Shown here one piece after another: positions 43,983 through 56,539 of a stretch of DNA of 64,000 nt. The notes beneath the pieces were generated by a model. The model had not been told where the DNA came from. It searched no databases and saw nothing but the letters and a program-made list of their open reading frames with translations. The stretch spans positions 186,001 to 250,000 of the forward strand of contig JANCRA010000117.1 in NCBI GenBank assembly GCA_024362935.1, read 5' to 3'. The DNA is from Setophaga petechia. Lineage: Eukaryota; Chordata; Aves; Passeriformes; Parulidae. The position numbers and the translations under genes are program-made. Numbering within the stretch: position 1 is the first letter of the stretch; the number at the start of each line of letters is the position of its first letter.

Positions 43983-44379
43983 CATCCCTGTGACCACGTT
44001 CACAGGGGTCCGAGGATGAGGGAAGAGATGAGGATCTGACTCCATGTTTCAGAAGGCTGATTTATTATTTTATGATATATATTATATTAAAACTATACTA
44101 AAAGAATAGAAGAAAGGATTTCATCAGAAGGCTGGCTAAGAATAGAAAAAGAAAGAATGATAACAAAGGTTTGTGACTCAGACAGAAAGTCCAAGCCAGC
44201 TGACTGTGATTGACCATTAATTAGAAACAACCACATGAGACCAATCCCAGATGCACCTGTTGCATTCCACAGCAGCAGATAACCATTGGTTACATTTTGT
44301 TCCTGAGGCCTCTCAGCTTCTCAGGAGGAAAAAATTCTAAAGAAAGGATTTTCCATAAAAGATGTCTGTGACACATCCC
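43983..44379 (-). mobile_element. Solo LTR of an ERVK-like endogenous retrovirus with 6-bp target-site duplication
   Basis: The LTR is 43989-44373 (385 bp) on the minus strand, reading TGTCACAGACATC to ...CGTGGTCACA. A perfect 6-bp direct repeat CATCCC flanks it at 43983-43988 and 44374-44379. AT-rich U3/R sequence lies at about 44070-44110, with AATAAA on minus (TTTATT at 44070). Internal blocks such as TCAGCTTCTCAGGAGGAAAA and ATGGAGTCAGATCCTCATCT (minus) are what I know from abundant songbird LTRs; the exact subfamily is not confirmed. No proviral genes remain. Confidence 0.92.
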
Positions 44380-45420
44380 ATTTCCACTTCTTCTCAGCTC
44401 TCTCCCCCATGGGCAGGGCCCACTGTCCCTGAGTGCTCCAAGCCCTGTCCTGGGACAAATTTCCTCACTTTAACCCAATTACCCCCTGATAACAGCAATA
44501 AAATTGGATATTTTGCTCCTTTCTTTGCCTTTGCAGAGGTGTCACTGTGACAACAACCTGTCCTGCTGATTACAGAATATCAGATGATGGAAAATGTTCC
44601 TTCCATTCCCCTCTCCCTCTCTTTATTTGCTTTCCAGCCTTGCCCCTGTCCTTTCTGTGCTGCTCGGGGATGTTCTGCTCTCACCCCTCTGTTGCTGCTG
44701 CTGGATTGGGGTCAGGAGGTGCCCCCAGGAGTGATTGACTGCAAAGGTGCAGCAGCAGATAAACCTTCCTCCAAAAGAATGGAGCCAAAGATTTATATTT
44801 AGCAACCCATTTCAGTCTCACCCATCTCGCTTAAAATGGAATTGATAATAATAATAATAATACCTGGCTGGGCCGTGCACTTAATGAAAAGCAGCAAATG
44901 GAAAAGTTAACAAATGGAAAAGTTGAATTTTTTTATGGGGGCTTTGCTTTTTCCAGTAAGCTTTTAAAGCCCTGTTCTCATTGGAAGCAATCTACTGATA
45001 CATTTAACAAATGTCAAGATGAAATGCTCGAGCAGAGATCAAAAGGAGCGAGGTTTTATTGTGCTGCTCTTGCAGCACTGATAGCCTGGACTGGACCTTC
45101 ATGGGAAGGATCAATAGCTTGATTTGATCAAATATGGGCAGCTATCAAAGCCATCAGGCTCTACCTAAAGGACACTTCAGATTGAAGTGAGATGCTCCCT
45201 CGAGAGCATCTTTGATATTTGCTCGTGGCCCTGCTTGTTTGGAAATTGGGTTTTAATTAAATTAAAATTAAAAAAGCACGTGGGTTGTTGTCTGTTCCTG
45301 AGTACTCTCCACAATCCGTGGGGATCAAACGCACCACGTGCCAGTGCTGGGCCTCCTGGCTTTGAAATTTGGTGGCTTTAAAAGGCTCCAAATCCCAAGG
45401 AATTCCCTAAAAATTATGGA
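44380..45420. other. Non-coding interval with a conserved-looking island
   Basis: About 44860-45290 is repeat-free, moderately AT-rich and ends in TTTTAATTAAATTAAAATTA, a texture compatible with a conserved non-coding element. A (AAT)n run is at 44846-44861. No gene recognised. Confidence 0.35.
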
Positions 45421-46430
45421 GTGAGGCTGGGAAGTTCAGAGGGCTCAGAGGGGAGGACACAACACCCCTTGTGCAGATGGCTGAGGAGGAGGAGAAGGGG
45501 CAGAGATGCCTCTCCCAAGCTGGAAACCCCACAATTTGCACCCAAAACTCAAAAAATTGCCCCCCAGTCTTGGAATAAAAATTTGTGCAGAAAATTTGGT
45601 GGCTTTAGAAGACTTAAATCCCAGGAGTTTCCTAAAAGTGAGGCTGGGAAGTTCAAAGGGCCTCGGAGGCCCCTCACTCCACACCCCTCACGCCAATGGA
45701 GGAGAAGGGGCAGAGATGCCTCTCCGGAGCTGAAAACTCCACAATTTACCCCCAAAACTCCACAATTTGCCCTCAGATATCCCCCCCCCCAGTCTTGGAA
45801 TAAAAATTTGTGCAGAAAATTTGGTGGCTTTAGAAGACTTAAATCCCAGGAATTTCCTAAAAGTGAGGCTGGGAAGTTCAAAGGGCCTCGGAGGCCCCTC
45901 ACGCCAATGGAGGAGAAGGGGCAAAGATGCCTCTCCAGAGCTGAAAACTCCACAATTTACCCCCAAAACTCCACAATTTGCCCTCAGATACCCCCCCAGT
46001 ATTGGAATAAAAATTTGTGCAGAAAATTTGGTGGCTTTAGAAGACTTAAATCCCAGGAATTTCCTAAAAGTGAGGCTGGGAAGTTCAAAGGGCCTCGGAG
46101 GCCCCTCACTCCACACCCCTCACGCCAATGGAGGAGAAGGGGCAGAGATGCCTCTCCAGAGCTGAAAACTCCACAATTTACCCCCAAAACTCCACAATTT
46201 GCCCTCAGATATCCCCCCCAGTCTTGGAATAAAAATTTGTGCAGAAAATTTGGTGGCTTTAGAAGACTTAAATCCCAGGAATTTCCTAAAAGTGAGGCTG
46301 GGAAGTTCAAAGGGCCTCAGAGGCCCCTCACTCAACACCCCTCACGCCAATGGAGGAGAAGGGGCAGAGATGCCTCTCCAGAGCTGAAAACTCAACAATT
46401 TACCCCCAAAACTCCTCAGAGTGTTCCCCT
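45421..46430. repeat. 211-222-bp tandem repeat, about five copies
   Basis: The word CACGCCAATGGAGGAGAAGG occurs at 45689, 45900, 46121 and 46343, and a degenerate first copy lies at about 45475. Each unit includes GGAATAAAAATTTGTGCAG, GGTGGCTTTAGAAGACTTAA and GGGAAGTTCAAAGGGCCTC. A 345-codon + frame spans the array although periods are not all divisible by three; the peptide changes reading between units and later returns, which argues against selection for a protein. Confidence 0.96.
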
Positions 46431-46820
46431 CCCTCCTCGCCACCCCCGCCATCAATGATTAAGAGCTCTTGGCTGGTGAACTTGCAACAAACATTTGTGT
46501 TTATCAGCCGAGCTGCCGAAAGAGGAAAGCGGTGGGAGCAGGTGGGGGTGGCGGGGATGGGGGAGAGAGAGGGAAAGAATTGGAAGGACACGGGGAGGAG
46601 AAGCAAAAAAACACCAGAACTGAGCTCCCCCCGCACTCCAGAGCAGCTTGGCTAAAGGAATAAAAGGAATGGCAGGAAGTGGAGAGGGTTGGGATGTGGT
46701 GGCAGGTCCTGGTGGGTGGAGAGGGGGCTCAGTGAAGCCCTCGGAGCATCTGCTCTCCTCTGACAGCAAGAGTCACTTCTAGCAATTTTCTGAACTGCAG
46801 AGATGAAGAGGGAAACGATT
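46431..46820. other. GC-richer spacer
   Basis: Contains GGGGGTGGCGGGGATGGGGG and is a little richer in G and C than its surroundings, but is too short for a convincing CpG island. No gene recognised. Confidence 0.4.
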
Positions 46821-47108
46821 TTCAAAATTTTAGGTGCTGTTAAAGGTCTCTTTTTAGCCTAGGATATAACCATAACACAATGAGAGGCCTTTGTTTGACT
46901 CGGGTTGGAAGTTCTGGGGATGAAAGGATTGGATTGCAAAAGAGTCTAAAACCCTCTAAACCCTCTAAAATTTTCAAATTTTTAGGTGCAGTTAAAGGTC
47001 TCCTTCAGCCTAGGATATAACCACAACACAATGAGAGGCTTTTGTTTGACTCAGGTGGAAAGTTCTGGGGAAGAAAGGGTTGGATTGCAAAAGAGTCTAA
47101 AACTCAAA
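46821..47108. repeat. 152-bp tandem duplication, two copies
   Basis: TTTTAGGTGCTGTTAAAGGT, CCTAGGATATAACCATAACA and GGATTGCAAAAGAGTCTAAA recur 152 bp downstream with small changes. A short AACCCTCTAAA repeat lies at the junction (46949-46970). Confidence 0.95.
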
Positions 47109-47730
47109 CTTTTTTTCCAAAGTAAGTTTTGAGGAATCTTGAGAACGTCCAGGAAAGGCTCAGACTGATTCTTGTGACAAAAAAATAAAAATGTGGTTTA
47201 ACTTCTCCTGAGCTGCATGAGCTGCTGGGTTTGGGAGCTCACCTGTGCCCAGGTGAGGTTTGTGTGGGTGAAGGACCAGGATAAAGCAGCTCTGCAGGGA
47301 TGGGTGATAATAATCCAGGGAAAAAATCCCAGAGCCTCCTGGTGAGACTGAGATTGGGGTTTAGTCCTGATCCCAGCTCAGAGCAGTGCCAACACCCCTA
47401 GAGGTGACATTACAGGCAGAAATGTGGCTTTTCTCCTTCCTCCTGTCCCACCTTTGCTGCTTTTTTGGCTGAATTTTAGCACCAGAGGGTCAGGAAGGAG
47501 CCTGGGGAGGAAAACTCTGCTGTGCTGGTGCTGCTGGGAGGGGCCCAAGAGGCTGAAGATTTGAAGGAATATTTCAACAGTGCATTAAATCAGCCTGCAG
47601 TGAGCCTGGTTTTATTTCACTCATCACAGCAGAGCTTGTTCGGGTTTTGTCCCAAACAAATCAACAAGGGAAGGAATGGCTGTGAATCATGAATAATTCA
47701 GGTGGGAAAAGAGCTCTGAGAGCATCCCAG
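47109..47730. other. Non-coding spacer
   Basis: Mixed sequence; no element or gene recognised. Confidence 0.4.
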
Positions 47731-47921
47731 GGGATTTGGGGAAGGAATGAGGATGGGCAGGGGCTGAGATGGAATTCCCAGAGCAGCTGTGGCTGCCCCT
47801 GGATCCCTGGAAGTGTCCAAGGCCAGGCTGGAGGTGTCCCTGCCATGGCAGGGGTGGCACTGGATGGGATTTGAGGCACCTTCACCCCAAACCATCCCAG
47901 GATTCTGTGATTTTAAAACCA
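47731..47921 (+). mobile_element. CR1 LINE 3' end fragment
   Basis: GGATTTGGGGAAGGAATGAG, CTGGAAGTGTCCAAGGCCAG, TGCCATGGCAGGGGTGGCAC and CCAAACCATCCCAGGATTCT are in sense CR1 order, ending with GATTCTGTGAT, the usual tail. It is the only sizeable + oriented CR1 in the window. Confidence 0.9.
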
Positions 47922-48726
47922 GCCCAGAGCCACAGGTGGATCCTTTAACTTTCTGTAAGCCGGGGAGGCTGAAAGGAAGAAAAATAAAGATTAAACAAAG
48001 AGAAAAACAACTTCCATCCGTGAGGGATCGATCTATCCCAGGCTGCTGAAGAGAAGAGGCTGCCTGGGACAGATTCTCAGTGCAGCACACACACCAAGCA
48101 CTTGTTCCTCATTCCTGAAATTGCTTTCCCCTCTCCAGAACATCTCAAACAATCAGAAATTGCTCATGGTGCTGCTGCAGAGCGAGCTGTGCTGTGTCTT
48201 TGCTCCATGGAGCCCCCAAAACAAAGCCCGTGAACAGTCTCAGCTCTCTGTGCTCCTCACCCTGCCCTTCCTTAGCAGCAGGATGAGCACAAAAAAAGAC
48301 TAAAAAAATTAAAAGTCTCTGATTCCTCGCTGCAGCCAGGACTATATTCATCACTCTGCAGTGGTCCATGGCCCAATTTTGAGGCTTAAGAGGAGCAAAG
48401 GGTCACAGCGGAAGAGAAAGAGGCAAATTCAGACACCTCTCCCCAGCTCAAGGAATTTGCTCTGCTTGTGGTGAATTAATTAAAGAAATGGCAAGTGTGA
48501 AAGAAAAGGGAAAAAAAGAAACTCCTCTCCCAAATATTCTTCCCTCTCAAGTGTTTAAACTTATTTATGGCACCTGTGACACACAGCAAGTTTGCCTGAA
48601 TCACCCTGAAATCCCCCCAAAAGTCCAGGCCCTGCTTTGAGCCCTCTGAAAACAGAGGCTCAGCCTTTGCTGCTGCTCTTTCTTTGCATTTTAGGGTCAC
48701 TGCAACATTTTAATTTTGAGGTCTTT
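47922..48726. other. Non-coding spacer
   Basis: Mixed sequence; nothing recognised. Confidence 0.4.
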
Positions 48727-49175
48727 CTGAACCATTTTCACTTTAAGGTCACTCTGAACCGTTTTTATTCTTATTTTGCACCCTAAAATCCACCAGGGCC
48801 CAGCCCAGGCCTGTCCCTGCACCCACAGCCAGAGTGACAAAGCCCTGGTTTATCATGGGTTTATTTCATGATTTCAGAGAACATTTAGGTTGGAAAAGAA
48901 TAATTAGGTTGGAAAAGACCTCCAAGGCCATCTTGCTGAACCATTTTCACTTTAGAGTCACTCTGAACTGTTTTTATTCTGCTTTTGCACCCTAAAATCC
49001 TCCATGGGCCCAGCCCAGGCCTGTTCCTGCCACCCATGGCCAGAATGACAAGCCCCTGGTTTATCATGGGTTTGTTCCAGGATTTCAGAGAATATTTAGG
49101 TTGGAAAAGAATAATTAAGTTGAAAAACAGTATTTAGGTTGGAAAAGACCTCCAAGGCCACAGAGCCCAGCCATT
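48727..49175 (-). repeat. 209-bp tandem duplication carrying an old CR1 3' end
   Basis: CTGAACCATTTTCACTTTA begins at 48727 and 48936; both copies continue through CACCCTAAAATCC, CCCAGCCCAGGCCTG, TTTATCATGGGTTT and a CR1-like end AGGTTGGAAAAGACCTCCAA. The CR1 piece is antisense and very short. It lies at the end of each copy, so a CR1 insertion was included in the duplication. Confidence 0.85.
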
Positions 49176-52009
49176 AACCCAGCTGGGTCACAGCAGACAA
49201 GGCACTGTACATAACCTGGCAATTATTGCATTAATATCACTTTGTCAAGGGGTTCAAGGCCACAAATGAAATGAAAATGTTATTAAAGGAGCGTGGACCC
49301 ACCTCTTAGAGGCACGAAACCTTTACTCTCTGAATGGGAAGTTGATTTACCCTTAAAAACCTCCAACAATTCCCTTCCAAAGCACAGACAGGCCTGTGCA
49401 CAGGGAAATGCTGCAAAAAAAATTGGTTTTATAAAGTATAAATAGCTCTCAAGTACAGAGAGAGCACAAAACCACTTTTCCTCCTCCCAAAGGTCCCTCC
49501 AGGCCAGGAATTTGGGATCAATCATAGGGAGAAGCCCTGGGGTCGATGGTTCCACACTCCTGGAAAGGGCAATGGGTTGTTTACAGCCTCCCTGGCACCA
49601 CACCACAAGAGAAGAGGAAAAATAGGTGAGGGCAGGGCTCCAATAAATCACCAGAACTCAACTCCTGGCCTGCTTTGTCCCATCCATCATGAGAAAGGAG
49701 AACCCACGCTCGTTTCCCATAGAAAAAATATGGTGGAGGTGAACTCCCTCTCATCCCAGTGTAACAAGTCACCATCCCATAAATATGTCAGTTCTCAGGT
49801 TGTTTTTTAAGTAATCTTTAGAGCAAATTCCCATCCTGATTTATGGCAGGGAGAAAATGCTGGGCAGGCACAGGCCAAAGGGAGGAGGGGGTGATGGTTC
49901 TCCTGATTTTTCAGGAATTGGGAATGGAAAAATGGGTCAGGACAAGAGGAGCAGCTCATTGAGGAGGGAGAGACAATTAAGAACAGAGCAGGTCTTGTAT
50001 GTTTTGAGCAAAGCATCATTAAAAAATTCAATTCCCTGAGAGGCACTGAAATGGCCAAATTAAAACCACAAATAAAAAAATGAAACTCGGCCCAAGCAAA
50101 ATGGAACAAGCTGGAAATGTGGCCATAGGTGGCCCAGGGAGAAATTTTGAGGAGTGATTTTATGAAATCCATTGGAAATTTTTAGTACAAATCTTTTAAA
50201 ACCTTAGAGCTGCAGACCTTTGGACATTTGACCCTTCTGGAGTCACCCTCTGGATCCTCCCTGAGGAACTCCAAAAATCTGAAATTTGCTTTCTAGAAGC
50301 AAATCAGGCCCTGTGAAATGCACCCAGTGGGAGCAGAGACCCTCTGAGCAAAAGCTGCACATCAGAGCCACACAACCAGGTTGGGTTTTGAAATGAGTTC
50401 TAAAAATCAAATCAACTTAAAAGGAAAAAAAGAAAATTGGTGTCGGGTGCTGCTTCCACACAGAGGCCACACAAATACCCAGAGATTTCTTTCATTCCAG
50501 CACCGTTTTCCTTGAATTTCTGTAATTATTGTTGCAGTGAGGAACCATTTAATCATCCCAGAGCAAACCCTCCCCATAAACAGAGGTATTTTTAGGAGGG
50601 AAGAAAATATATCTGAATTCTCATTTTCCATTTCCATTTCTGAGTCTCCACCAATTTACATTTAACACCGACTATAAAAGACACCCAAGGAACACAAGGG
50701 CTGTTTAGTCATTGGTTTAAGTCTGGATTCCTTCTTTTATTTTCTTTTTTAAAATTATTTTTTTAATATCAAACTTCTGCTTTAATTAGCAGCAAATGTA
50801 GGACACTTAGGGCCTGAAATGAGGAGACCTTCGTGCTCATTTCACTGGAGCAGCGTGGCCCTCAAGTATTAATTAAATCTTAAATTGCTTTCTGGGGCAG
50901 AAGGGCTGCTCTGGTTTTTCTGGTCACAGGAGCATTATTGAAAACGGGGTCTGTGCCATGCCCAGAGACATTCCTGAATCCATGTGAGCTCCAGAAAAGT
51001 GTGAACACAAAGTCAAACCTCAATTTTCCCCTGAAAATCCACACTCCAAATTTATGAATGTTGGAGCAGTTGAAGCAGCCAGAGAGGAACCAGTGAGGAG
51101 ACAGGAGCTCCAAGTGACCCCAAAATCTGATTTATTCAATTATTTGATCCCAGGGAAAAGGGTGATAATGGATAATGAGGCTGCATTTCATTTACACCAA
51201 GATCTTCCTGCATGCTCAGCCTTAAGATAGGTTTAAAATAGGCAGAACCAGGCTTAAAATAGGCAAAAAAAGCCTTAAAATAGTCAAAAAAAGCTCCAAT
51301 AATGATTTCTAGCACAGGGTGCTCCCTCAAATCAGGGCTGGTGCTGGGTGGGATTTAAAGTCACTCCCAACCCAAACCATTCCCTGGACTGATTTAAAAT
51401 TCCCAAGGGAGATTTTGGGGCCCACAGGAGCTCAGAGCCTGGTTCAGAAAGGCTGGAGAGGGGCAGGATTTAGGGAAATGATTTATTCCACCTGACAGAG
51501 CTTTTCATCACCTTTATTTACCAGGATGGAATTCCAGAGCTCATCCCAGTCACCTTCCCAGGGCTGCTGAGAGGAAAAACCTGCCCAGGGAAAATGCATT
51601 TGTGAGGTTGAGCTAAACACAGGGTAAGGATTTCACTGCTCCAAATGTGATGGATTTATTGGAGTTCTGCTGAGCTGCAAAAAAAAATAAATAAATAAAT
51701 TTAAAAAGGAAGAAAAAAAAGATGGATTGTCCTGGGAAGAGCTTGGAAAACTTCCAAAGCAGCACAGGGCAAACACAAAGTTCACTGATTTGTGCAGGAG
51801 CTGCCACTTTAATGTTTCAAGTTGATTAGGAGCAAAAATTAACATTTCATGAAAGCCTCTGACAGGAGCCAGGAGCCTTTCATTAAACACAAAGTGTGTA
51901 ATTAGTGATACTAATGATACCTGGGGGCTCTTTGTGCACAGCTCATTCCCTGGGAGATGGAACAGGGAAACTCCATTTGCCCCCATTGTTGGCAGCTGAA
52001 AGAGCTAAA
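49176..52009. other. Non-coding interval, repeat-poor
   Basis: 2.8 kb of mostly unique sequence, the longest repeat-poor stretch in the window. About 49190-49290 looks like a possible conserved element. Low-complexity patches include (AAAT)n at 51680-51700. No gene recognised; frames up to 122 codons overlap on both strands. Confidence 0.35.
51222..51300. repeat. About 26-bp repeat with TTAAAATAGGCA, three copies
   Basis: TTTAAAATAGGCAGAACCAG, CTTAAAATAGGCAAAAAAAG and CTTAAAATAGTCAAAAAAAG in a row. Small local expansion. Confidence 0.85.
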
Positions 52010-54630
52010 ATTCCCAATTTCTTTCCCTAATCAGCACCAAACTTCATTTTTGTAAACATTAACCATTCACAAGGATGAGAAACCTGAATCCCAACCTGTG
52101 GGACAACCTGGGAAATGAGGATCAGACCCCACAAAATCCCTTCCTGTTTAAACCACACAAATCTTGGTGTGTTTGGGATTCGTTCCCATCAAATTTGTCA
52201 CTAAAATTCCCCATTTCTTTACAAACTCCACTTTTTTAAACTTTAACCATTCACAAGAATGAGAAACCCGAATCCCAACCTGTGGGACAACCTGGGAAAT
52301 GAGGATCAGACCCCACAAAATCCTTTCCTGTTTAAACCACACAAATCTTGGCGTGTTTGGGATTCATTCCCATCAAATTTGTCACTAAAATTCCCAATTT
52401 CTTTTCCTAATCAGCACCAAACTTCATTTTTTTAATCTTTAACCATTCACAAGAATGAGAAACCTGAATCCCAACCTGTGGGACACCAACCTGGGAAATG
52501 AGGATAAAACCCCACAAAATCTCTTCCTGTTTGTTGGCGTGTTTGGGATTCGTTCCCATCAAATTTGTCACTAAAATTCCCCATTTCTTTACAAACTCCA
52601 CTTTTTTAATCTTTAACCATTCACAAGGGTGAGAAACCTGAATCCCAACCTGTGGGACAACCTGGGAAATGAGGATCAAACCCCACAAAATCCCTTCCTG
52701 CTTAAACCACACAAATCTTGGCGTGTTTGGGATTCATTCCCATCGAATTTGTCACTAAAATTCCCAATTTCTTTTCCTAATCAGCACCAAACTTCATTTT
52801 TGTAAACATTAACCATTCACAAGGATGAGAAACCCAAATCCCAACCTGTGGGACAACCTGGGAAATGAGGAGCAGACCCCACAAAATCCCTTCCTGTTTA
52901 AACCACACAAATCTTGGTGTGTTTGGGGTTCATTCCCATCGAATTTGTCACTAAAATTCCCAATTTCTTTACAAACTCCACTTTTGTAAACTTTAACATT
53001 CACAAGGATGAGAAACCAGAATCCCAACTTGTGGGACACCAACCTGGGAAATGAGGATCAAACCCCACAAAATCTCTTCCTGTTTGTTGGCGTGTTTGGG
53101 ATTCGTTCCCATCAAATTTGTCACTAAAAGTCCCAATTTCTTTTCCTAATCAGCACCAAACTCCACTTTTTTAAACTTAAAACATTCACAAGAATGAGAA
53201 ACCTGAATCCCAACAACTTCCCTGTATTAGCCTGAAAAATGAGGAGTAGACCCCACAAAATCCCTTCCTGTTTAAACCACACAAATCTTGGCGTGTTTGG
53301 GATTCATTCCCATCGAATTTGTCACTAAAATTCCCCATTTCTTTACAAACTCCACTTTTTTAAACTTTAACCATTCACAAGAATGAGAAACCCGAATCCC
53401 AACCTGTGGGACAACCTGGGAAATGAGGATCAAACCCCACAAAATCCCTTCCTGTTTAAACCACACAAATCTTGGCGTGTTTGGGATTCGTTCCCATCAA
53501 ATTTGTCACTAAAATTCCCCATTTCTTTACAAACTCCACTTTTTTAATCTTTAACCATTCACAAGGGTGAGAAACCAGAATCCCAACCTGTGGGACAACC
53601 TGGGAATGAGGATAAAACCCCACAAAATCTCTTCCTGTTTGTTGGCGTGTTTGGGATTCGTTCCCATCAAATTTGTCACTAAAAGTCCCAATTTCTTTTC
53701 CTAATCAGCACCAAACTCCACTTTTTTAAACTTTAACCATTCACAAGAATGAGAAACCTGAATCCCAACCTGTGGGACAATCTGGGAAATGATGAGCAGA
53801 CCCCACAAAATCCCTTCCTGCTTAAACCACACAAATCTTGGTGTGTTTGGGATTCGTTCCCATCAAATTTGTCACTAAAATTCCCCATTTCTTTACAAAC
53901 TCCACTTTTTTAAACTTTAACCATTCACAAGAATGAGAAACCAGAATCCCAACCTGTGGGACAACCTGGGAAATGAGGATCAGACCCCACAAAATCCCTT
54001 CCTGTTTAAACCACACAAATGTTGGTGTGTTTGGGGTTCATTCCCATCAAATTTGTCACTAAAATTCCCCATTTCTTTTCCTAATCAGCACCAAACTCCA
54101 CTTTTGTAAACTTCAACCATTCACAAGGATGAGAAACCTGAATCCCAACCTGTGAGACACAAACCTCCCTGTATTAACCTGGGAAATGAGGAGCAGATCC
54201 CACAAAATCCCTTCCTGTTCAAACCACACAAATCTTGGCGTGTTTGGGATTCATTCCCATCAAATTTGTCACTAAAATTCCCAAATTCTTTACAAACTCC
54301 ACTTTTTTAATCTTTAACCATTCACAAGGGTGAGAAACCAGAATCCCAACCTGTGGGACACCAACCTGGGAATGAGGATCAAACCCCACAAAACCCCTTC
54401 CTGTTTGTTGGCGTGTTTGGGATTCGTTCCCATCAAATTTGTCACTAAAATTCCCAATTTCTTTACAAACTCCACTTTTTTAAACTTTAACCATTCACAA
54501 GAATGAGAAACCAGAATCCCAACCTGTGGGACAACCTGGGAAATGAGGATCAGACCCCACAAAATCCTTTCCTGTTTAAACCACACAAATCTTGGCGTGT
54601 TTGGGATTCATTCCCATCGAATTTGTCACC
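52010..54630. repeat. Satellite-like array of about 185-bp units, 14 copies
   Basis: AACCATTCACAAG-type starts lie at 52061, 52245, 52441, 52615, 52811, 52995, 53180, 53369, 53553, 53735, 53919, 54115, 54315 and 54489. Each unit has GAGAAACCTGAATCCCAACC, TGTGGGACAACCTGGGAAAT, CCCACAAAATCCCTTCCTG and GTGTTTGGGATTCATTCCC. Units end either with CTTTACAAACTCCAC (short, about 184) or CCTAATCAGCACCAAACTCC (long, about 196). Some copies lose the AAACCACACAAATC part (period 174). Repeated 64-codon minus frames are unit by-products. Confidence 0.97.
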
Positions 54631-56539
54631 AGATTTTCCCGCGTGACAAATTCTGTGTGAAGGGATTTTGACTCAATCCCTTCCAAATCAATCCTTCCTT
54701 CCCCTTGAATCCTTCTGTGCTCATGTTTATGGAAAAGTTACGGTGATGAGGAATTTTCTGGCATCAGCCAGAGCCTCCTGCTCGTGCTGTTCTTCCCCTC
54801 TGGATCCCATTTTTCCACCCCAAACTTTCCTCCTGCAGATTTGCAGCTCCCAAGGGGAATGAAAGCCCAGGGACAGGAGGAGAGAAAACCCTTCCAAGCT
54901 GTGCCAGGGGAGGTTCAGCTCAGATTTGGGGAGAATTCCTGTGTGGAAAGGGTTTTCCTGTTCCTCTGGGGATTTAACAGCAAAGGTGGCACTTGGGGAT
55001 AAGGATTGGGGTGAACTTGGCAGAATTTGGGAATTTAGCTGCCCAAGGGGGTGGGCAGGAGAAGGATGGGGCAGCAGAGACCAGGAAAATCAAAATATTC
55101 TCTCCCTGTATCATCACATTGATGTCTTGAGCTCACTTTCCAAAGCTAAATTTAATTTAATTTAATTTTTGATTTTAAATATAGAGGAAAATGGCAAAAT
55201 TTGTGCTACCCCCGACTTCTTAGTGGATGCACTTTAGATATTTTTAAAACTTCTGCACACACTTGTTTATTTATTATTGTATTAATATATAATATTGTTA
55301 TTTATTATAATGCAATAAAAACCTTTCAGTGTTTATCATTCAGGTATTTTGCAGGTCAGCTCCCAAATTTTTACATTTTTTGGTCCAGTACATGCAAAAA
55401 AATTACACAGAAGCACTGAAAATGGAAGAATCACCTGCATTTACCTCATTAAACACCTCCTGAGCCAGAGCAAGCAGCAACCTGTATTTTGGGACTGTCT
55501 TTTCCAGTAATCCAATTCCCAATGATTTACTGCAGGCACACAGAGACAATTCCCAGCTATTGACTTCAATCCTGCAGGATTTCAACCTAATTAAAAGTCC
55601 CTGAGATTGTCAACCTCGAGCTTGGGTTTTTTTATTTCTCTTAAATGTCAGCAGCAGCCAAATGAAGCCAAACAAGGATCCCCAAAATCAGCTGTGTGAG
55701 TTTGGAATTTCAATAATTTCCATTTCCCACTTTTCCTGGGGTGTATTAGGCACGTGTTTGATGTTTAAAGTGAATTTTTTTTTGGCCACGTGTATCAAAA
55801 ACAGGTTGGATTCAGAATGTTGCAAAATAAACACCTGGAGAGGGATGGTGGAGGGAGGGTTCAGCCCTTGAAAATTTGAGGAAAATGGCAGCAAATGGGA
55901 ATTGATGGGATGCTGCTTTGATGTGGCAGCAGGAATGGGGGATTTGGGCTCCTCTCAGCTCCAGGACGAGCAGATCCACCCTGAGTTCTACTGACAACAC
56001 CCATCAGCTGCTCAGGGCTGTTTTCCTTTATTTTGACACCCCCAGACTCTGCAGAACCCATGGGAATTCAAACCAGGATCACGTGCCTGGGCAGGGATGC
56101 CAACCTGTCACTCTGCCTCCTCCAGAAATTCTCCTCCTGCTGATGCAACAAAGGGGAAGTGGGTTGGAGCCAGGAGAATTTTCCATTTGCAGCTCCCAAA
56201 TTCCGGGTGTTTTATCCCAGGGAGCAGGGAAGTGACAGCTCCATGCAGTGTTGCATCAGCAAAGGCTGAAAATTCTGTTTTCTTTTTTATGAAACATTGT
56301 GGAATCAGCCCTCCCGCTCAGCTGAGTGGGAGAAAAACACTGCCAAGGTTTCAGGGACTGGAGGAAGATTTAGGATTTTCAATTCCTCCTAAGGAAGGAA
56401 ATTTTGGAAATGATATTTTTCTGTTCTCCATCCAACAGACAAAATACCTACAAAGGCATAAATATTGGAATTGAAAAACAACAGTTTGAAAAATCCCTTA
56501 AAAAACAATTCACCAACAACAGGGATGAGCACATGGGAT
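54631..56539. other. Non-coding spacer, AT-rich centre
   Basis: About 55140-55330 is AT-rich with TTTAATTTAATTTAATTTTT. No gene recognised; several 60-125-codon frames have no domain. Confidence 0.4.

Noticed and set aside
44537..44745. Second possible exon after a CCTTTGCAG acceptor
   Set aside because: The acceptor tract is good, but no consensus donor with a matching open frame follows; the nearest GT (CAAAGGTGCAG) is weak.
46431..46680. CpG island or promoter
   Set aside because: Only modestly G-rich, few CpG, too short, and no transcript start or exon follows.
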